From contig JACSRH010000290.1 of NCBI GenBank assembly GCA_014879855.1, forward strand, positions 1 through 15,102: a DNA stretch of 15,102 bases. Direction: 5' to 3'. Position numbers and translations under genes: made by a program. Below the pieces are notes generated by a model. The model did not search any database and was not told the DNA's origin. It worked only from the letters and a program-made list of their open reading frames with translations. Positions within the stretch are counted from its first letter, which is position 1; every line of letters begins with the position of its first letter. Source of the DNA: Caldilineaceae bacterium (lineage in GTDB: Bacteria; Chloroflexota; Anaerolineae; Caldilineales; Caldilineaceae). Of the stretch, positions 7,785-15,102 are shown in pieces.

Positions 7785-8234
7785 ATGCGGGTAGTGATTC
7801 AACGGGTGAGTTCGGCGCAGGTAACAGTCGACGGTCAGGTCGCCGGGCAGATCGGGCGCGGGTTTCTGGTGCTTGTCGGCATCACGCACAGCGACGGCGA
7901 GGCAGAGGCCCACTATCTGGCGCGCAAGATCGTGGGGCTGCGCGTCTTCGAAGACAGTGATGGTAAAATGAACCTTGCCCTGCCCGACATCGGCGGCGCC
8001 ATCCTTGCTGTGAGCCAGTTTACGCTCTATAGTGATGTGCGCAAAGGCCGTCGCCCCAGCTTTATCGAGGCGGCGCGGCCTGAACAAGCCGAGCCGCTCT
8101 ATCAACGTTTCTGCCAGGGGCTGGCGGCCGCGGGAGTGACAGTGGAGCAGGGTGTTTTTCAGGCGCAGATGGAAGTTGCGCTGGTCAACGACGGGCCGGT
8201 CACGATCTGGATGGACACCGCGGAGTTGATGTAG
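7785..8234 (+). CDS. dtd: D-aminoacyl-tRNA deacylase
   Basis: A homodimeric cytosolic proofreading enzyme that hydrolyses D-amino acids mischarged on tRNA. At 149 residues it has the standard DTD length. Both active-site signatures are present: SQFTL at 77-81, in AVSQFTLYSDVRKGRRPSF, and the cross-subunit Gly-cisPro motif at 137-138 in NDGPVTIW. The N terminus MRVVIQRVSSAQVTV matches the family exactly, which fixes the start at 7785 with AAAGGA ten bases upstream. A longer frame beginning at 7632 is not supported. The 200-bp leader shares the divergent intergenic space with the radical SAM promoter and contains a 7-bp hairpin (7664-7683). A weak imperfect hairpin after the stop (about 8246-8266) lacks a good T-tract, so read-through into the aldo/keto reductase is possible. 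Confidence 0.97.
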   Translation: MRVVIQRVSSAQVTVDGQVAGQIGRGFLVLVGITHSDGEAEAHYLARKIVGLRVFEDSDGKMNLALPDIGGAILAVSQFTLYSDVRKGRRPSFIEAARPEQAEPLYQRFCQGLAAAGVTVEQGVFQAQMEVALVNDGPVTIWMDTAELM

Positions 8235-8317
8235 CTGCGACGAGGGACAAGAAGCCTTCGTTGTCGGTCGTATTTCAGTTTTCGAGGCGAGGAAGCGCAA
8301 GGCGCTCCTATTTCATC

Positions 8318-8336
8318 ATTCACAATTCACAATTCA
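8318..8336 (+). repeat. 7-bp tandem repeat before the aldo/keto reductase
   Basis: ATTCACA twice, then ATTCA, spans 8318-8336 and ends six bases before the AAGGGG ribosome-binding site (8342-8347) of the gene at 8353. It is AT-rich within an otherwise GC-rich spacer. Confidence 0.75.
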
Positions 8337-8352
8337 GGATTAAGGGGTTGCC

Positions 8353-9339
8353 ATGAAATACCGACCACTGGGCAGGACTGGAATGAATGTCGCCGAAGTC
8401 AGCTTTGGGGCATGGGCGATCGGCGGCAGTTGGGGGGAAGTCGACGACGAGCAGTCGATGGCTGCACTTCACAAAGCGGTCGATGAAGGTGTAAATTTTA
8501 TCGATACGGCGGATGTTTACGGTGACGGACGCAGCGAGCGCTTAATCGCCCAGCTCAAGCGCGAACGACCCACGGACCAGATCTTCGTGGCGACCAAGGC
8601 CGGACGCCGGCTCAACCCGCACGTCGCCGCCGGCTACACTTACGAAAACCTGCGTGGCTTTGTGGAGCGCAGCCTGCAAAATCTGGACACAGACAGTCTC
8701 GATCTCCTTCAACTGCATTGCCCGCCCAGCGAAGTCTATGATCAGCCTGAAGTCTTTGCCGCGCTCGACCGTCTGGTGCAAGAGGGCAAAGTGCGCAACT
8801 ACGGCGTCAGCGTTGAAACTGTTGATGAAGCGGTGAGGGCGGTCGAATATCCCAACGTGAAGACGGTGCAGATCATCTTCAATATTTTTCGCCAGAAGCC
8901 GGCCGCGGCATTCTTCCGCACCGCGGTGGGCAAGCAGATCGGTGTTCTGGCGCGTGTGCCGCTGGCGAGTGGGTTGCTGACGGGGAAGATCACACCCGCC
9001 ACCACCTTCGCCGCGGATGATCATCGCAATTTCAATCGCCACGGCGAAGCGTTCGATGTCGGCGAGACCTTTAGCGGCGTGCCGCTCAATGCCGCCTTCG
9101 ACGCGCTGGAAGGGTTGAAGCCATTGGTTGCGCCAGGGGCAACAATGGCGCAGTTTGCGTTGCGCTGGATCTTGATGTTCGACGCCGTCACTTGCGCGAT
9201 CCCTGGCGCCAAGCGCCCTGATCAGGTGGCTGACAACTGCGCCGCCTCCGAACTTGGGCCGATTGAACGCAGTGAAATGGAGGTGATTCGCGTCCTCTAC
9301 GACACCTACGTGCGGCCCCACGTACATCACAAATGGTGA
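8353..9339 (+). CDS. aldo/keto reductase
   Basis: A cytosolic NADPH-dependent oxidoreductase with a TIM-barrel fold that reduces aldehydes or ketones, or oxidises sugars. At 328 residues it is typical. The catalytic tetrad is complete: Asp51 and Tyr56 in FIDTADVYGDGRSE, Lys82 in VATKAG, and His122 in LLQLHCPP. Later family blocks include EGKVRNYGVS, LASGLLTGK, QFALRWIL and the cofactor-binding IPGAKRPDQVADN near the C terminus. The protein ends RPHVHHKW. The ATG at 8353 has AAGGGG five bases upstream. Substrate cannot be inferred. It follows dtd by 118 bases and is translationally coupled to the next gene, whose ribosome-binding site overlaps this stop. Confidence 0.95.
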   Translation: MKYRPLGRTGMNVAEVSFGAWAIGGSWGEVDDEQSMAALHKAVDEGVNFIDTADVYGDGRSERLIAQLKRERPTDQIFVATKAGRRLNPHVAAGYTYENLRGFVERSLQNLDTDSLDLLQLHCPPSEVYDQPEVFAALDRLVQEGKVRNYGVSVETVDEAVRAVEYPNVKTVQIIFNIFRQKPAAAFFRTAVGKQIGVLARVPLASGLLTGKITPATTFAADDHRNFNRHGEAFDVGETFSGVPLNAAFDALEGLKPLVAPGATMAQFALRWILMFDAVTCAIPGAKRPDQVADNCAASELGPIERSEMEVIRVLYDTYVRPHVHHKW

Positions 9340-9352
9340 AAGGAGTAGTTAT

Positions 9353-9946
9353 ATGTCACAAGGAAGCCATGTTCTGCCTGAATCGCCGGCGATCGACCTG
9401 GCGGTGTTGGCCGCGGAAGTTGAGGAGCTGGAAGATTATATCGTAAAAGGGGAGGTCTATCGCACCTTGCGCGTGGCGACGCCGTCCGGGGTGCAACAGG
9501 TGCAGATGTCCGGCGGTGATTTGCTCACGCGTATCTTCCGTCTGGAGGGCGAGCGAGAAGGGTTGCCGGTCGAGCAGCGGTCGCGCGCCAAAGACCTGGC
9601 GTTGCAGGCGCGCACCACCGCGTATAGCCTGCGTACGCGCTTTCATGATTTGCTTACGCGCGAGATCAAGGCGCGCATAGATAGCCTCAACTGGTTTCTC
9701 GACGACGTGGCTGGCGATCCCAAGCGGGCGCGCGCCGAATATCCCTACGAGATTCGGAATCGCCAGCGCATTGCGGTGATGGTCGATGAGCTGGCTGAGG
9801 ATTTCACGCCTGAGCTGAAGGGGCAACTCAAGCGCGTCGACGACCGTATCCGCCTGCTCGCACAGTCTGCGTCGTTTGTGTGGGACAGCCGGCTGGAGCC
9901 CATCTTCCCGCGCGAGCAGTTCTGGTATCTGTACGTCAGCCCGTGA
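9353..9946 (+). CDS. helical protein of unknown function coupled to the aldo/keto reductase
   Basis: I do not recognise this 197-residue protein. It is hydrophilic and rich in Glu, Arg and Leu, predicted almost wholly helical with possible short coiled coils (about 18-37 and 140-172). It has no signal peptide or membrane segment, so it should be cytosolic. Distinctive blocks are SLNWFLDDVAGDP (111-123), EYPYEIRNRQRI (129-140) and the aromatic end FPREQFWYLY (185-194). A complete AAAGGAG ribosome-binding site overlaps the stop of the upstream reductase, seven bases ahead of the ATG, so synthesis is coupled to it. A strong terminator follows. It may be a lineage-specific conserved protein. No cysteine is present and no catalytic motif is evident. 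Confidence 0.88.
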   Translation: MSQGSHVLPESPAIDLAVLAAEVEELEDYIVKGEVYRTLRVATPSGVQQVQMSGGDLLTRIFRLEGEREGLPVEQRSRAKDLALQARTTAYSLRTRFHDLLTREIKARIDSLNWFLDDVAGDPKRARAEYPYEIRNRQRIAVMVDELAEDFTPELKGQLKRVDDRIRLLAQSASFVWDSRLEPIFPREQFWYLYVSP

Positions 9947-10018
9947 GCCGGCCGGTTGCTGTGTCTGGTGAGCTTCTCTTGCAACACTGACGCGGCGCTC
10001 GTGAGTTGCTCCGGGCGC

Positions 10019-10062
10019 GCCGCGGTGAACACGGATGAATTCCCGTGCTCACCGCGGCTTTT
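10019..10062 (+). terminator. intrinsic terminator after the dtd-reductase cluster
   Basis: GCCGCGGTGA (10019-10028) pairs perfectly with TCACCGCGGC (10049-10058). After one mismatch, CACGG (10030-10034) pairs with CCGTG (10043-10047), leaving an 8-nt loop. TTTT follows directly (10059-10062) and the sequence after it stays T-rich. It ends the plus-strand run and lies just past the stop of the convergent permease. The minus-strand side has no T-tract. The gap 9947-10018 holds nothing else I recognise. Confidence 0.85.
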
Positions 10063-10069
10063 CGCATCT

Positions 10070-13000
10070 TTATTCGTAGCGCAGCGCATCCGCCGGATAG
10101 ACGCGTGACGCCTGCCACGCCGGTGCGATGGTCGTCAGCAGCGAGAAGAGATAGGCGGCCAGCACGACCAGGCCGATCTGTAGCCAGGGTGTGCTGATCG
10201 CGGCTTGGCCGATCTGTGGGAAGAAGGCCAGCACCAGGTTGTCGCCCAGCACAACACCAGTGATGGCGCCGATCAGCAACCCGGTAATCGAAACAAAACT
10301 CGACTCAATCAGAAAACTTACGCCGACCATGCTGCGTTGATAGCCGATCGCCCGCAACATGCCGATCTGCTGGCGACGCTCGTAAACCGAGCGCGTCGAG
10401 ATGACGCCCAGCGCGGCGATGCCAACGAGCAGCCCCAGCGCCATGAAGCCTTGCAGAAGCTGCAGCGCGCCGCCGGTCAGCCGCTGGCGTTGGGCGTAGC
10501 TGTCTGCCAGCACCACCACATCCAGCCCGCTCGACACAAAGGCGCGCTCAATCTCGCCTGCCACCGCGCGCACATCCAGCCCTTCGTTCACCTTCACATA
10601 GATTTTCTCACCGGTCACCGGCACGCTGCGCAGCCCGGCCAGCGTAGCTTCGCTGCCGATCAAGGTCGCATCGACCAGGTTGTCTTCCTCTTCCAGCACA
10701 CCGATGACCTGCACGCGCTGCGTTCTGCGCACGCCGTCCGCGCCATCCGCGGCCAGGGTCAGATAGATTTCAGGCAAAGCGTTGCCCTGGCTGCTTTCTT
10801 CGATGTACAAGCGCGGGCCGCGAAACTCGTCACGCCGGCTGCGCCGCTCCTGCATGTCAGTCGCGTCTCCGCCGACAATGATGGGGCCGCCCTCTGCTTC
10901 TTCCTCCGGCGGCGGGCCAAAGAGCGGCGAAGGCGCCGCCCGGAAAAGCGCTGGCCGGGCAATGACGACATCGTCGCGCGTCAGGAGCGCCTCCCACACC
11001 GCGGCATCGTCGGCAAAGCCCGGCGCACGGCTGCGCAGATGGTAGACTGTCTGGGCCGCTGCGACATAGCCAGCGTTGACGCCCGCCAGGCTGGTGCGGG
11101 CGAAGTCATCTGTCCCGCCGTCGAGCCGCCCTTCCAGCGGCTGCTCGGTCACCAATCCCACCGCGGCGACTTGCGCCGTCACCGGGTCATCGGTCAGCTC
11201 GGCCAGCGCGGCCGGGAAATTTCCCACCGGGTTGAAGAAGCTGAGCAGCGTCGATGAGACCTCGATCTCGAAACCCGCGGTCTGCCGGTCGTCGAGCCGC
11301 GTCAGCGATTGCGTGGTGCTGATCACGACCGCCATCACCACCACGGTCGCCATGATCATGGCGAAGAGCACCATGGTCATGCCGGTGCGGAAGCGGCTGC
11401 TAAGCGGGTAGGCAATGGCCGTGCGCAGCACCGGGCGCAACGATGGCACAAAGCCCAGGATCGCGCTCAAGATCGCGCTGAGCAGATTGGCGTTGAACAT
11501 GACGACTAGAATGGCGCCGACAATGATCATGGGGCCGCCGATGGTGAAGACCGTGGGCGCCTGCGTCGGATCCCAGGTGAAGCGATCCGGAAACCACTGC
11601 GGCGCCAGTGTGTACCAGGGCGGCGTCCAGATGCCAAGCAGCCCCAGCCCCAGCAGCGTGTAGACGATGCGGTAGCCGGTCTCGTTACGGATCGGCGTCA
11701 GCTCCAGCACGCGGCCGACGAGCACGGTGAGGCCGTAGAGCAGCACCGTCGCCGCGATCATGATCAGGCTGAGCGAGTTGGTCGCCAGCGCCTGCACAAG
11801 CAGATAGCCGCCGGCGCCCAGCACCACGAGCGGCCACAGCCAGCTCATGGCATTGGCAACCCACGAACGCCGTTTTGCCTCAGCTTCATCCGACAGGCCG
11901 CGGATGGCCGTGGCGATATTCATGCGCGTCACCCGCCACGAGGAGAGCGTCATCGCCAGCCAGGTGATCAGCACGCCGGCGCAGTAGGCCACCACCACCG
12001 ATTCCCACGAAATGTTGAAACTCACCCCAAAGATGCCGCCAGCCTGGGCGTTGATCGTCCCGGTCAGGTCGTTAAAGAGGCGGCCGATAAACTGCGTCAT
12101 GGCAAAGGTAATGCCAATGCCGAGCAGCACCCCCAACGCTGCGGCCAGCAGGTTGTAGACCATGCCTTCCGCCATGAAGGACTGCACGATCTGGCTGCGC
12201 TGCACGCCGATCGCACGGGAAATGCCGATCTCGATGCGCCGCTCCGCGGCCAGCATGACAAAGATCAGCACGATGAGCAAAATGGCCGCCAGAATTGAAA
12301 AGACGCCGAAGATGCTGAAGATCGTGGAGAAAATGCCGCCGCCCACATTGGCCGCCGAGACAATGGTCGTCTTGTTGAGCGGCTCGATCTGCTCAAACTG
12401 GTTGAGATTGGCGACGGCCGTGGCAAATTCGCGGCTGACCGCGTCCGGCACTTCCAGCATGAGCAGCCATTCACGCACGGTGGGTCGCGCCAGCAACTCA
12501 CGCAGCGCCGGCGTATCGACGCCCGCCGCGCTTGCGGCCAGCAACCCTTCGGCATCCTGCCGCGACATCTGCTCGATATTGAACGCGCTCAACACATTCT
12601 CGATAATGCCGGCCAGCATCGGCGGCACATCTTCCTCGTCATCGAAGCTCACTTCGCCGGTGTCGGGCAGGTCGGCGCTGAGCGCCTGTAGCGTGGTCTG
12701 CACATCAGGCCGCGCCAGAATGCTGGCCAGTGTCGCCACGGACGCGTCGTCAAGCGCCAGCACGCGCAGCCGCTTGCTCACCGCGTCGGTGTGCTCCATG
12801 CCGCTCATCTCATCGCCCAGGTTGGAGATCAGCACCGAGTTCACCTTGTCTGGCATAAAGAGCAGTTGCTGCGCTTCATCCAGCCGCAACATCACAACCG
12901 GCGTCAGCGCGCTGAGCGGACCGGCCTGATCCACGACCGCGCGCACGCGGAAACGCACCGGCAGCGGGCCAATATAGATCTCGACCAGGTCGCCGGTGCT

Positions 13001-14245
13001 GGCGCCGAGCCGTTCCGCGCCCAAGCGGTTGAGGTAGAGGTCGCCCTGGCGCAGTTGCAGCCCGAAGCGGCCCAATGTGTTGTCCAGCTCGTAGCCCAGC
13101 GTGTTCAGATTGATCACGCGCAACAGGTCCGTGGAAAGGCTGCCGAGTGAACCGACAGCGCTTTCTACATTCAACTGGGTGGGGTCGATCTGCAAAGTTG
13201 CGTCCGCGCTGGCCGCGGTCTGCGTGCCGGTGATGACGCCCGTCAGTGGGATCGACACCGTGCCCGTCATGGCAGTTGACGGATCGACCGCCTGCACGAG
13301 CGCGGCGATCTCCTGGAGCGTCAAGCGCTCCTTGCCCAGCGCCCGCAGCGGCGCGGTGTTGACGCCCAACCCGTCAAGCGTGTTGAGACTGATGGCGATG
13401 TCGGGCAGCGCGGCGGGATTTACGGTGGTGAAGAGCGCGCCCAGCCCTGCCAGGGCCTGCACCGCGTCCAGGCTGCTCACGCTGCCTGTCACCGGCAGCG
13501 CTGTTTGCAGTTGGCCGAACTGTTCTGTCAGCGCGGGCACAACGGCAAAGAGGTTGCTCGCCTGTACAAAGATGTTGCCGACGCCAGGTTGAAGCGTGTC
13601 CATCGTCAGGGGCTTGCCGTCGACGCTGGTCAGGCCAAAGTCCGTGGCGTAGGTGTCATCCACGGCAAAAATAAAGCCGAGCGGTTCGCTCTGCCCTGTG
13701 CTGACGTTGCGGATAATCGTTGGAAAGACAATTGAGCCTGCGACGCCGTCGATCAGCGGCTCCTCGGCCGCGGCGGCGCGCAGATGCGCCAGCCGATCCG
13801 CGCCAATGCTGGGCAGGCCGCCTTGCACTAGCGCCAACACACTGTCCAACCCGCCTTCCATGAGGCTATCCATCGTCGCCTGCGCCTGTTCCGCCTGTGC
13901 AGGGTCGACGTTAGGATTTGCCATGCCTGCCAGCAGCGAGAGCAACGGCGGCGCAATGATCTCGTCCACCTTGCCGTACGCGGAGACGGCCTGCTTCTGC
14001 ACGGAGTAGCGCAGCGTGTCGCCTACGCCCAGCGAGCTGATAATGATGATAGTGCTCAACGTCAAGCCGATGGTGATGAGCACCGACTGGCCGGGACGCC
14101 GCGTCAAACTGCGCAGCCCGATCTTCATCAGCACTGGGTTGCGCCACCACAGAAAGAGCAGATAAAGCAGAATGGCAGTGACCGCGCCCACCAAAAAGGC
14201 AATGACGCCCATCGATAGATTATCAAGCATGGACGATTTGCCCAT
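10070..14245 (-). CDS. giant FtsX/MacB-type ABC transporter permease with two FtsX modules
   Basis: An inner-membrane ABC permease of 1391 residues, far longer than MacB (about 650) and the usual two-module FtsX permeases (about 800-850). Order of parts: an extra N-terminal membrane segment (13-34); a second (54-73); an extracytoplasmic region of about 560 residues (74-637); first FtsX module (638-784) with ERRIEIGISRAIG at 669; a block of extra membrane segments (about 802-934); segment 954-976; a second extracytoplasmic region of about 285 residues (977-1263); and the last FtsX module (1264-1391) with ERRQQIGMLRAIG at 1289, ending PADALRYE. The two ERR-x2-IG-x2-RAIG motifs show an internal duplication, so the chain may itself form the pseudo-dimer. 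The start at 14245 overlaps the ATPase gene by 23 bp. An ATG at 14230 (8-bp overlap) is equally possible. Likely roles are lipoprotein or peptide export, or cell-envelope mechanotransmission; the substrate is unknown. Confidence 0.9.
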   Translation of the reverse strand: MGKSSMLDNLSMGVIAFLVGAVTAILLYLLFLWWRNPVLMKIGLRSLTRRPGQSVLITIGLTLSTIIIISSLGVGDTLRYSVQKQAVSAYGKVDEIIAPPLLSLLAGMANPNVDPAQAEQAQATMDSLMEGGLDSVLALVQGGLPSIGADRLAHLRAAAAEEPLIDGVAGSIVFPTIIRNVSTGQSEPLGFIFAVDDTYATDFGLTSVDGKPLTMDTLQPGVGNIFVQASNLFAVVPALTEQFGQLQTALPVTGSVSSLDAVQALAGLGALFTTVNPAALPDIAISLNTLDGLGVNTAPLRALGKERLTLQEIAALVQAVDPSTAMTGTVSIPLTGVITGTQTAASADATLQIDPTQLNVESAVGSLGSLSTDLLRVINLNTLGYELDNTLGRFGLQLRQGDLYLNRLGAERLGASTGDLVEIYIGPLPVRFRVRAVVDQAGPLSALTPVVMLRLDEAQQLLFMPDKVNSVLISNLGDEMSGMEHTDAVSKRLRVLALDDASVATLASILARPDVQTTLQALSADLPDTGEVSFDDEEDVPPMLAGIIENVLSAFNIEQMSRQDAEGLLAASAAGVDTPALRELLARPTVREWLLMLEVPDAVSREFATAVANLNQFEQIEPLNKTTIVSAANVGGGIFSTIFSIFGVFSILAAILLIVLIFVMLAAERRIEIGISRAIGVQRSQIVQSFMAEGMVYNLLAAALGVLLGIGITFAMTQFIGRLFNDLTGTINAQAGGIFGVSFNISWESVVVAYCAGVLITWLAMTLSSWRVTRMNIATAIRGLSDEAEAKRRSWVANAMSWLWPLVVLGAGGYLLVQALATNSLSLIMIAATVLLYGLTVLVGRVLELTPIRNETGYRIVYTLLGLGLLGIWTPPWYTLAPQWFPDRFTWDPTQAPTVFTIGGPMIIVGAILVVMFNANLLSAILSAILGFVPSLRPVLRTAIAYPLSSRFRTGMTMVLFAMIMATVVVMAVVISTTQSLTRLDDRQTAGFEIEVSSTLLSFFNPVGNFPAALAELTDDPVTAQVAAVGLVTEQPLEGRLDGGTDDFARTSLAGVNAGYVAAAQTVYHLRSRAPGFADDAAVWEALLTRDDVVIARPALFRAAPSPLFGPPPEEEAEGGPIIVGGDATDMQERRSRRDEFRGPRLYIEESSQGNALPEIYLTLAADGADGVRRTQRVQVIGVLEEEDNLVDATLIGSEATLAGLRSVPVTGEKIYVKVNEGLDVRAVAGEIERAFVSSGLDVVVLADSYAQRQRLTGGALQLLQGFMALGLLVGIAALGVISTRSVYERRQQIGMLRAIGYQRSMVGVSFLIESSFVSITGLLIGAITGVVLGDNLVLAFFPQIGQAAISTPWLQIGLVVLAAYLFSLLTTIAPAWQASRVYPADALRYE

Positions 14246-14903
14246 CTTTCATCTGGATGATACGGGCGCAGGCCGCGGCAATGTCCGGGTCGTGCGTCAC
14301 GATGACGAAAGTTTGCCCGTGCTCCTCATTGAGCGCACGCATCAGCGACAGCACGTCGTCCGCGGATTTACTGTCGAGCGAGCCGGTTGGTTCGTCGGCC
14401 CAGACAATGGCTGGGTTGTTGACCAGCGCCCGCGCAACGGTCACGCGCTGGCGCTGCCCGCCCGACAACTCCGCGGGGCGATGCTCGGCGCGGTCGGCCA
14501 GGCCAACCTGGTCAAGCACCTCCAGCGCACGCCGGCGCGCTGCGCTGGGGCGCGTCCCAGCGACCAGCAGCGGCAACTCGACATTTTCGACGGCAGAAAT
14601 CACCGGCAGCAGATTGAACGTTTGAAAGATGAAGCCCATGCGCTGGGCGCGATAGCTCGTGCGTTTCTTATCGCTCATCGTGCGCAGCCGTGCGCCCTCA
14701 ATATAGACCTCACCCTGGTCGAAATCATCCAGACCGGAAAGACAGTTGAGCAAGGTCGTCTTGCCACAGCCGGACGGCCCCATAATGGCGACCATTTCGC
14801 CCGCCGGCACTGCTACGTCGACGCCGCGCAGTGCGTGCACCTCGATCTTGCCGGTGCGAAACCACTTCTGCACGCCTTCCGCCGCAATTATCGGTTGATC
14901 CAT
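14223..14903 (-). CDS. ABC transporter ATPase, MacB/LolD type
   Basis: A cytoplasmic ATPase that powers the adjoining permease. It has 226 residues, all family motifs in order: Walker A GPSGCGKTT (42-50), Q-loop Gln94 in FIFQTFNLLP, the signature LSGGQRQRV from 146, Walker B IVWADEPTGSLD (166-177) and the switch His204 in VTHD. The FNLLP and DEPTGSLDS forms are typical of the MacB/LolD/FtsE export group. The ATG at 14903 has GGGGAG seven bases upstream. Starts at 14918 and 14921 would lie on or beside that signal and are rejected. It overlaps the permease gene, so the two are translationally coupled. No membrane-fusion or TolC-like gene accompanies them, as expected in a cell with a single membrane. 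The leader holds tandem repeats that may regulate the operon. Confidence 0.95.
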   Translation of the reverse strand: MDQPIIAAEGVQKWFRTGKIEVHALRGVDVAVPAGEMVAIMGPSGCGKTTLLNCLSGLDDFDQGEVYIEGARLRTMSDKKRTSYRAQRMGFIFQTFNLLPVISAVENVELPLLVAGTRPSAARRRALEVLDQVGLADRAEHRPAELSGGQRQRVTVARALVNNPAIVWADEPTGSLDSKSADDVLSLMRALNEEHGQTFVIVTHDPDIAAACARIIQMKDGQIVHA

Positions 14904-14927
14904 AGAAACGCTCCCCATCAAAACTTT

Positions 14928-14943
14928 GGTTTTCTGGTTTTCT
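14928..14943. repeat. 8-bp tandem repeat in the ABC operon leader
   Basis: GGTTTTCT occurs twice without a gap (14928-14935 and 14936-14943), about 25 bases upstream of the ATPase start. The following 14944-14970 contains CACAAA twice and CACAGA, in the style of low-complexity intergenic DNA. Confidence 0.7.
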
Positions 14944-14977
14944 CACAAAAGGCACAAAGATCACAGAGAAAAGCCAT

Positions 14978-15038
14978 GTCACGCTGATACCGTGTCACGC
15001 TGATACCGTGACCTCTGGTACCGTGACCTCTGATAACG
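14978..15038. repeat. four iteron-like tandem units between divergent genes
   Basis: Two identical 16-bp units GTCACGCTGATACCGT (14978-14993 and 14994-15009) are followed by two related 15-bp units, GACCTCTGGTACCGT (15010-15024) and a slightly shorter GACCTCTGATAACG (15025-15038). All share a CTGRTAMCG-like core. The first two units each contain CACG-N7-CGTG, a short inverted repeat. The array lies between the ABC operon on the minus strand and a probable gene starting at 15070 on the plus strand, so it could be a multi-site operator. It could equally be slippage-generated DNA without a role. Confidence 0.85.
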
Positions 15039-15069
15039 GACGACGAGCAAGGAAAAAGGACTGCGCGCC

Positions 15070-15102
15070 ATGATTCGTCTGCTAGACGCCACTGAAAGCA
15101 TT
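15070..15102 (+). CDS. start of a gene running off the window, unknown
   Basis: An ATG at 15070 is preceded nine bases upstream by AAAAAGGA, a good Shine-Dalgarno sequence, and is open for 11 codons to the window edge (MIRLLDATESI). The segment is too short to name. It would be divergent from the ABC operon, sharing the tandem-repeat region at 14978-15038. Confidence 0.5.
   Translation, partial: MIRLLDATESI

Noticed and set aside
10205..11257. 350-codon open frame on the plus strand
   Set aside because: Antisense to the ABC permease, whose own frame is continuous and has clear FtsX motifs. The shadow protein is His/Gln/Arg-rich.

Overview
The window is GC-rich bacterial chromosome, densely packed with ordinary housekeeping and accessory genes. 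I see no phage, IS element, CRISPR array, tRNA or rRNA. Several traits suggest Chloroflexota (Caldilineae/Anaerolineae-like). There is a very large FtsX-type permease with its ATPase but no periplasmic adaptor or outer-membrane partner. One promoter carries a Gram-positive-style SOS box (GAAC-N4-GTTC), and one gene looks leaderless. The taxonomic assignment is an inference and no marker gene settles it.

Layout. (1) 265-2515, plus strand: a class V aminotransferase of the alanine/serine-glyoxylate type, translationally coupled to a low-specificity threonine aldolase. Both are PLP enzymes centred on glycine. (2) 2667-6261, minus strand: a kynurenine/glutamine-transaminase-like aminotransferase, then leucyl aminopeptidase PepA, then a small membrane protein of unknown function 23 nt behind pepA. 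This run converges on the threonine aldolase. (3) 6428-7582, minus strand: a radical SAM protein of the putative DNA modification/repair type. It has a C-terminal helix-hairpin-helix and ends in QMSLF, a sliding-clamp-binding motif. Its promoter is near-consensus, has a LexA-type palindrome in the spacer, and places the start of the RNA at the ATG. (4) 7785-9946, plus strand: D-aminoacyl-tRNA deacylase, an aldo/keto reductase, and a coupled helical protein of unknown function, ending at a strong terminator. (5) 10070-14903, minus strand: an ABC-exporter operon of a MacB/LolD-type ATPase and a 1391-residue permease with two FtsX modules. A probable divergent gene begins at 15070 and runs off the window.

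Two themes stand out. The radical SAM gene combines an SOS-type operator, a leaderless start, a DNA-binding HhH and a beta-clamp motif, which together suggest a damage-inducible, replication-associated repair enzyme of unknown chemistry. Separately, short perfect or near-perfect tandem duplications (7 to 18 bp units) lie at or beside gene starts at six places, including one that duplicates a whole ribosome-binding site plus start codon and one made of four iteron-like units in a divergent promoter region.
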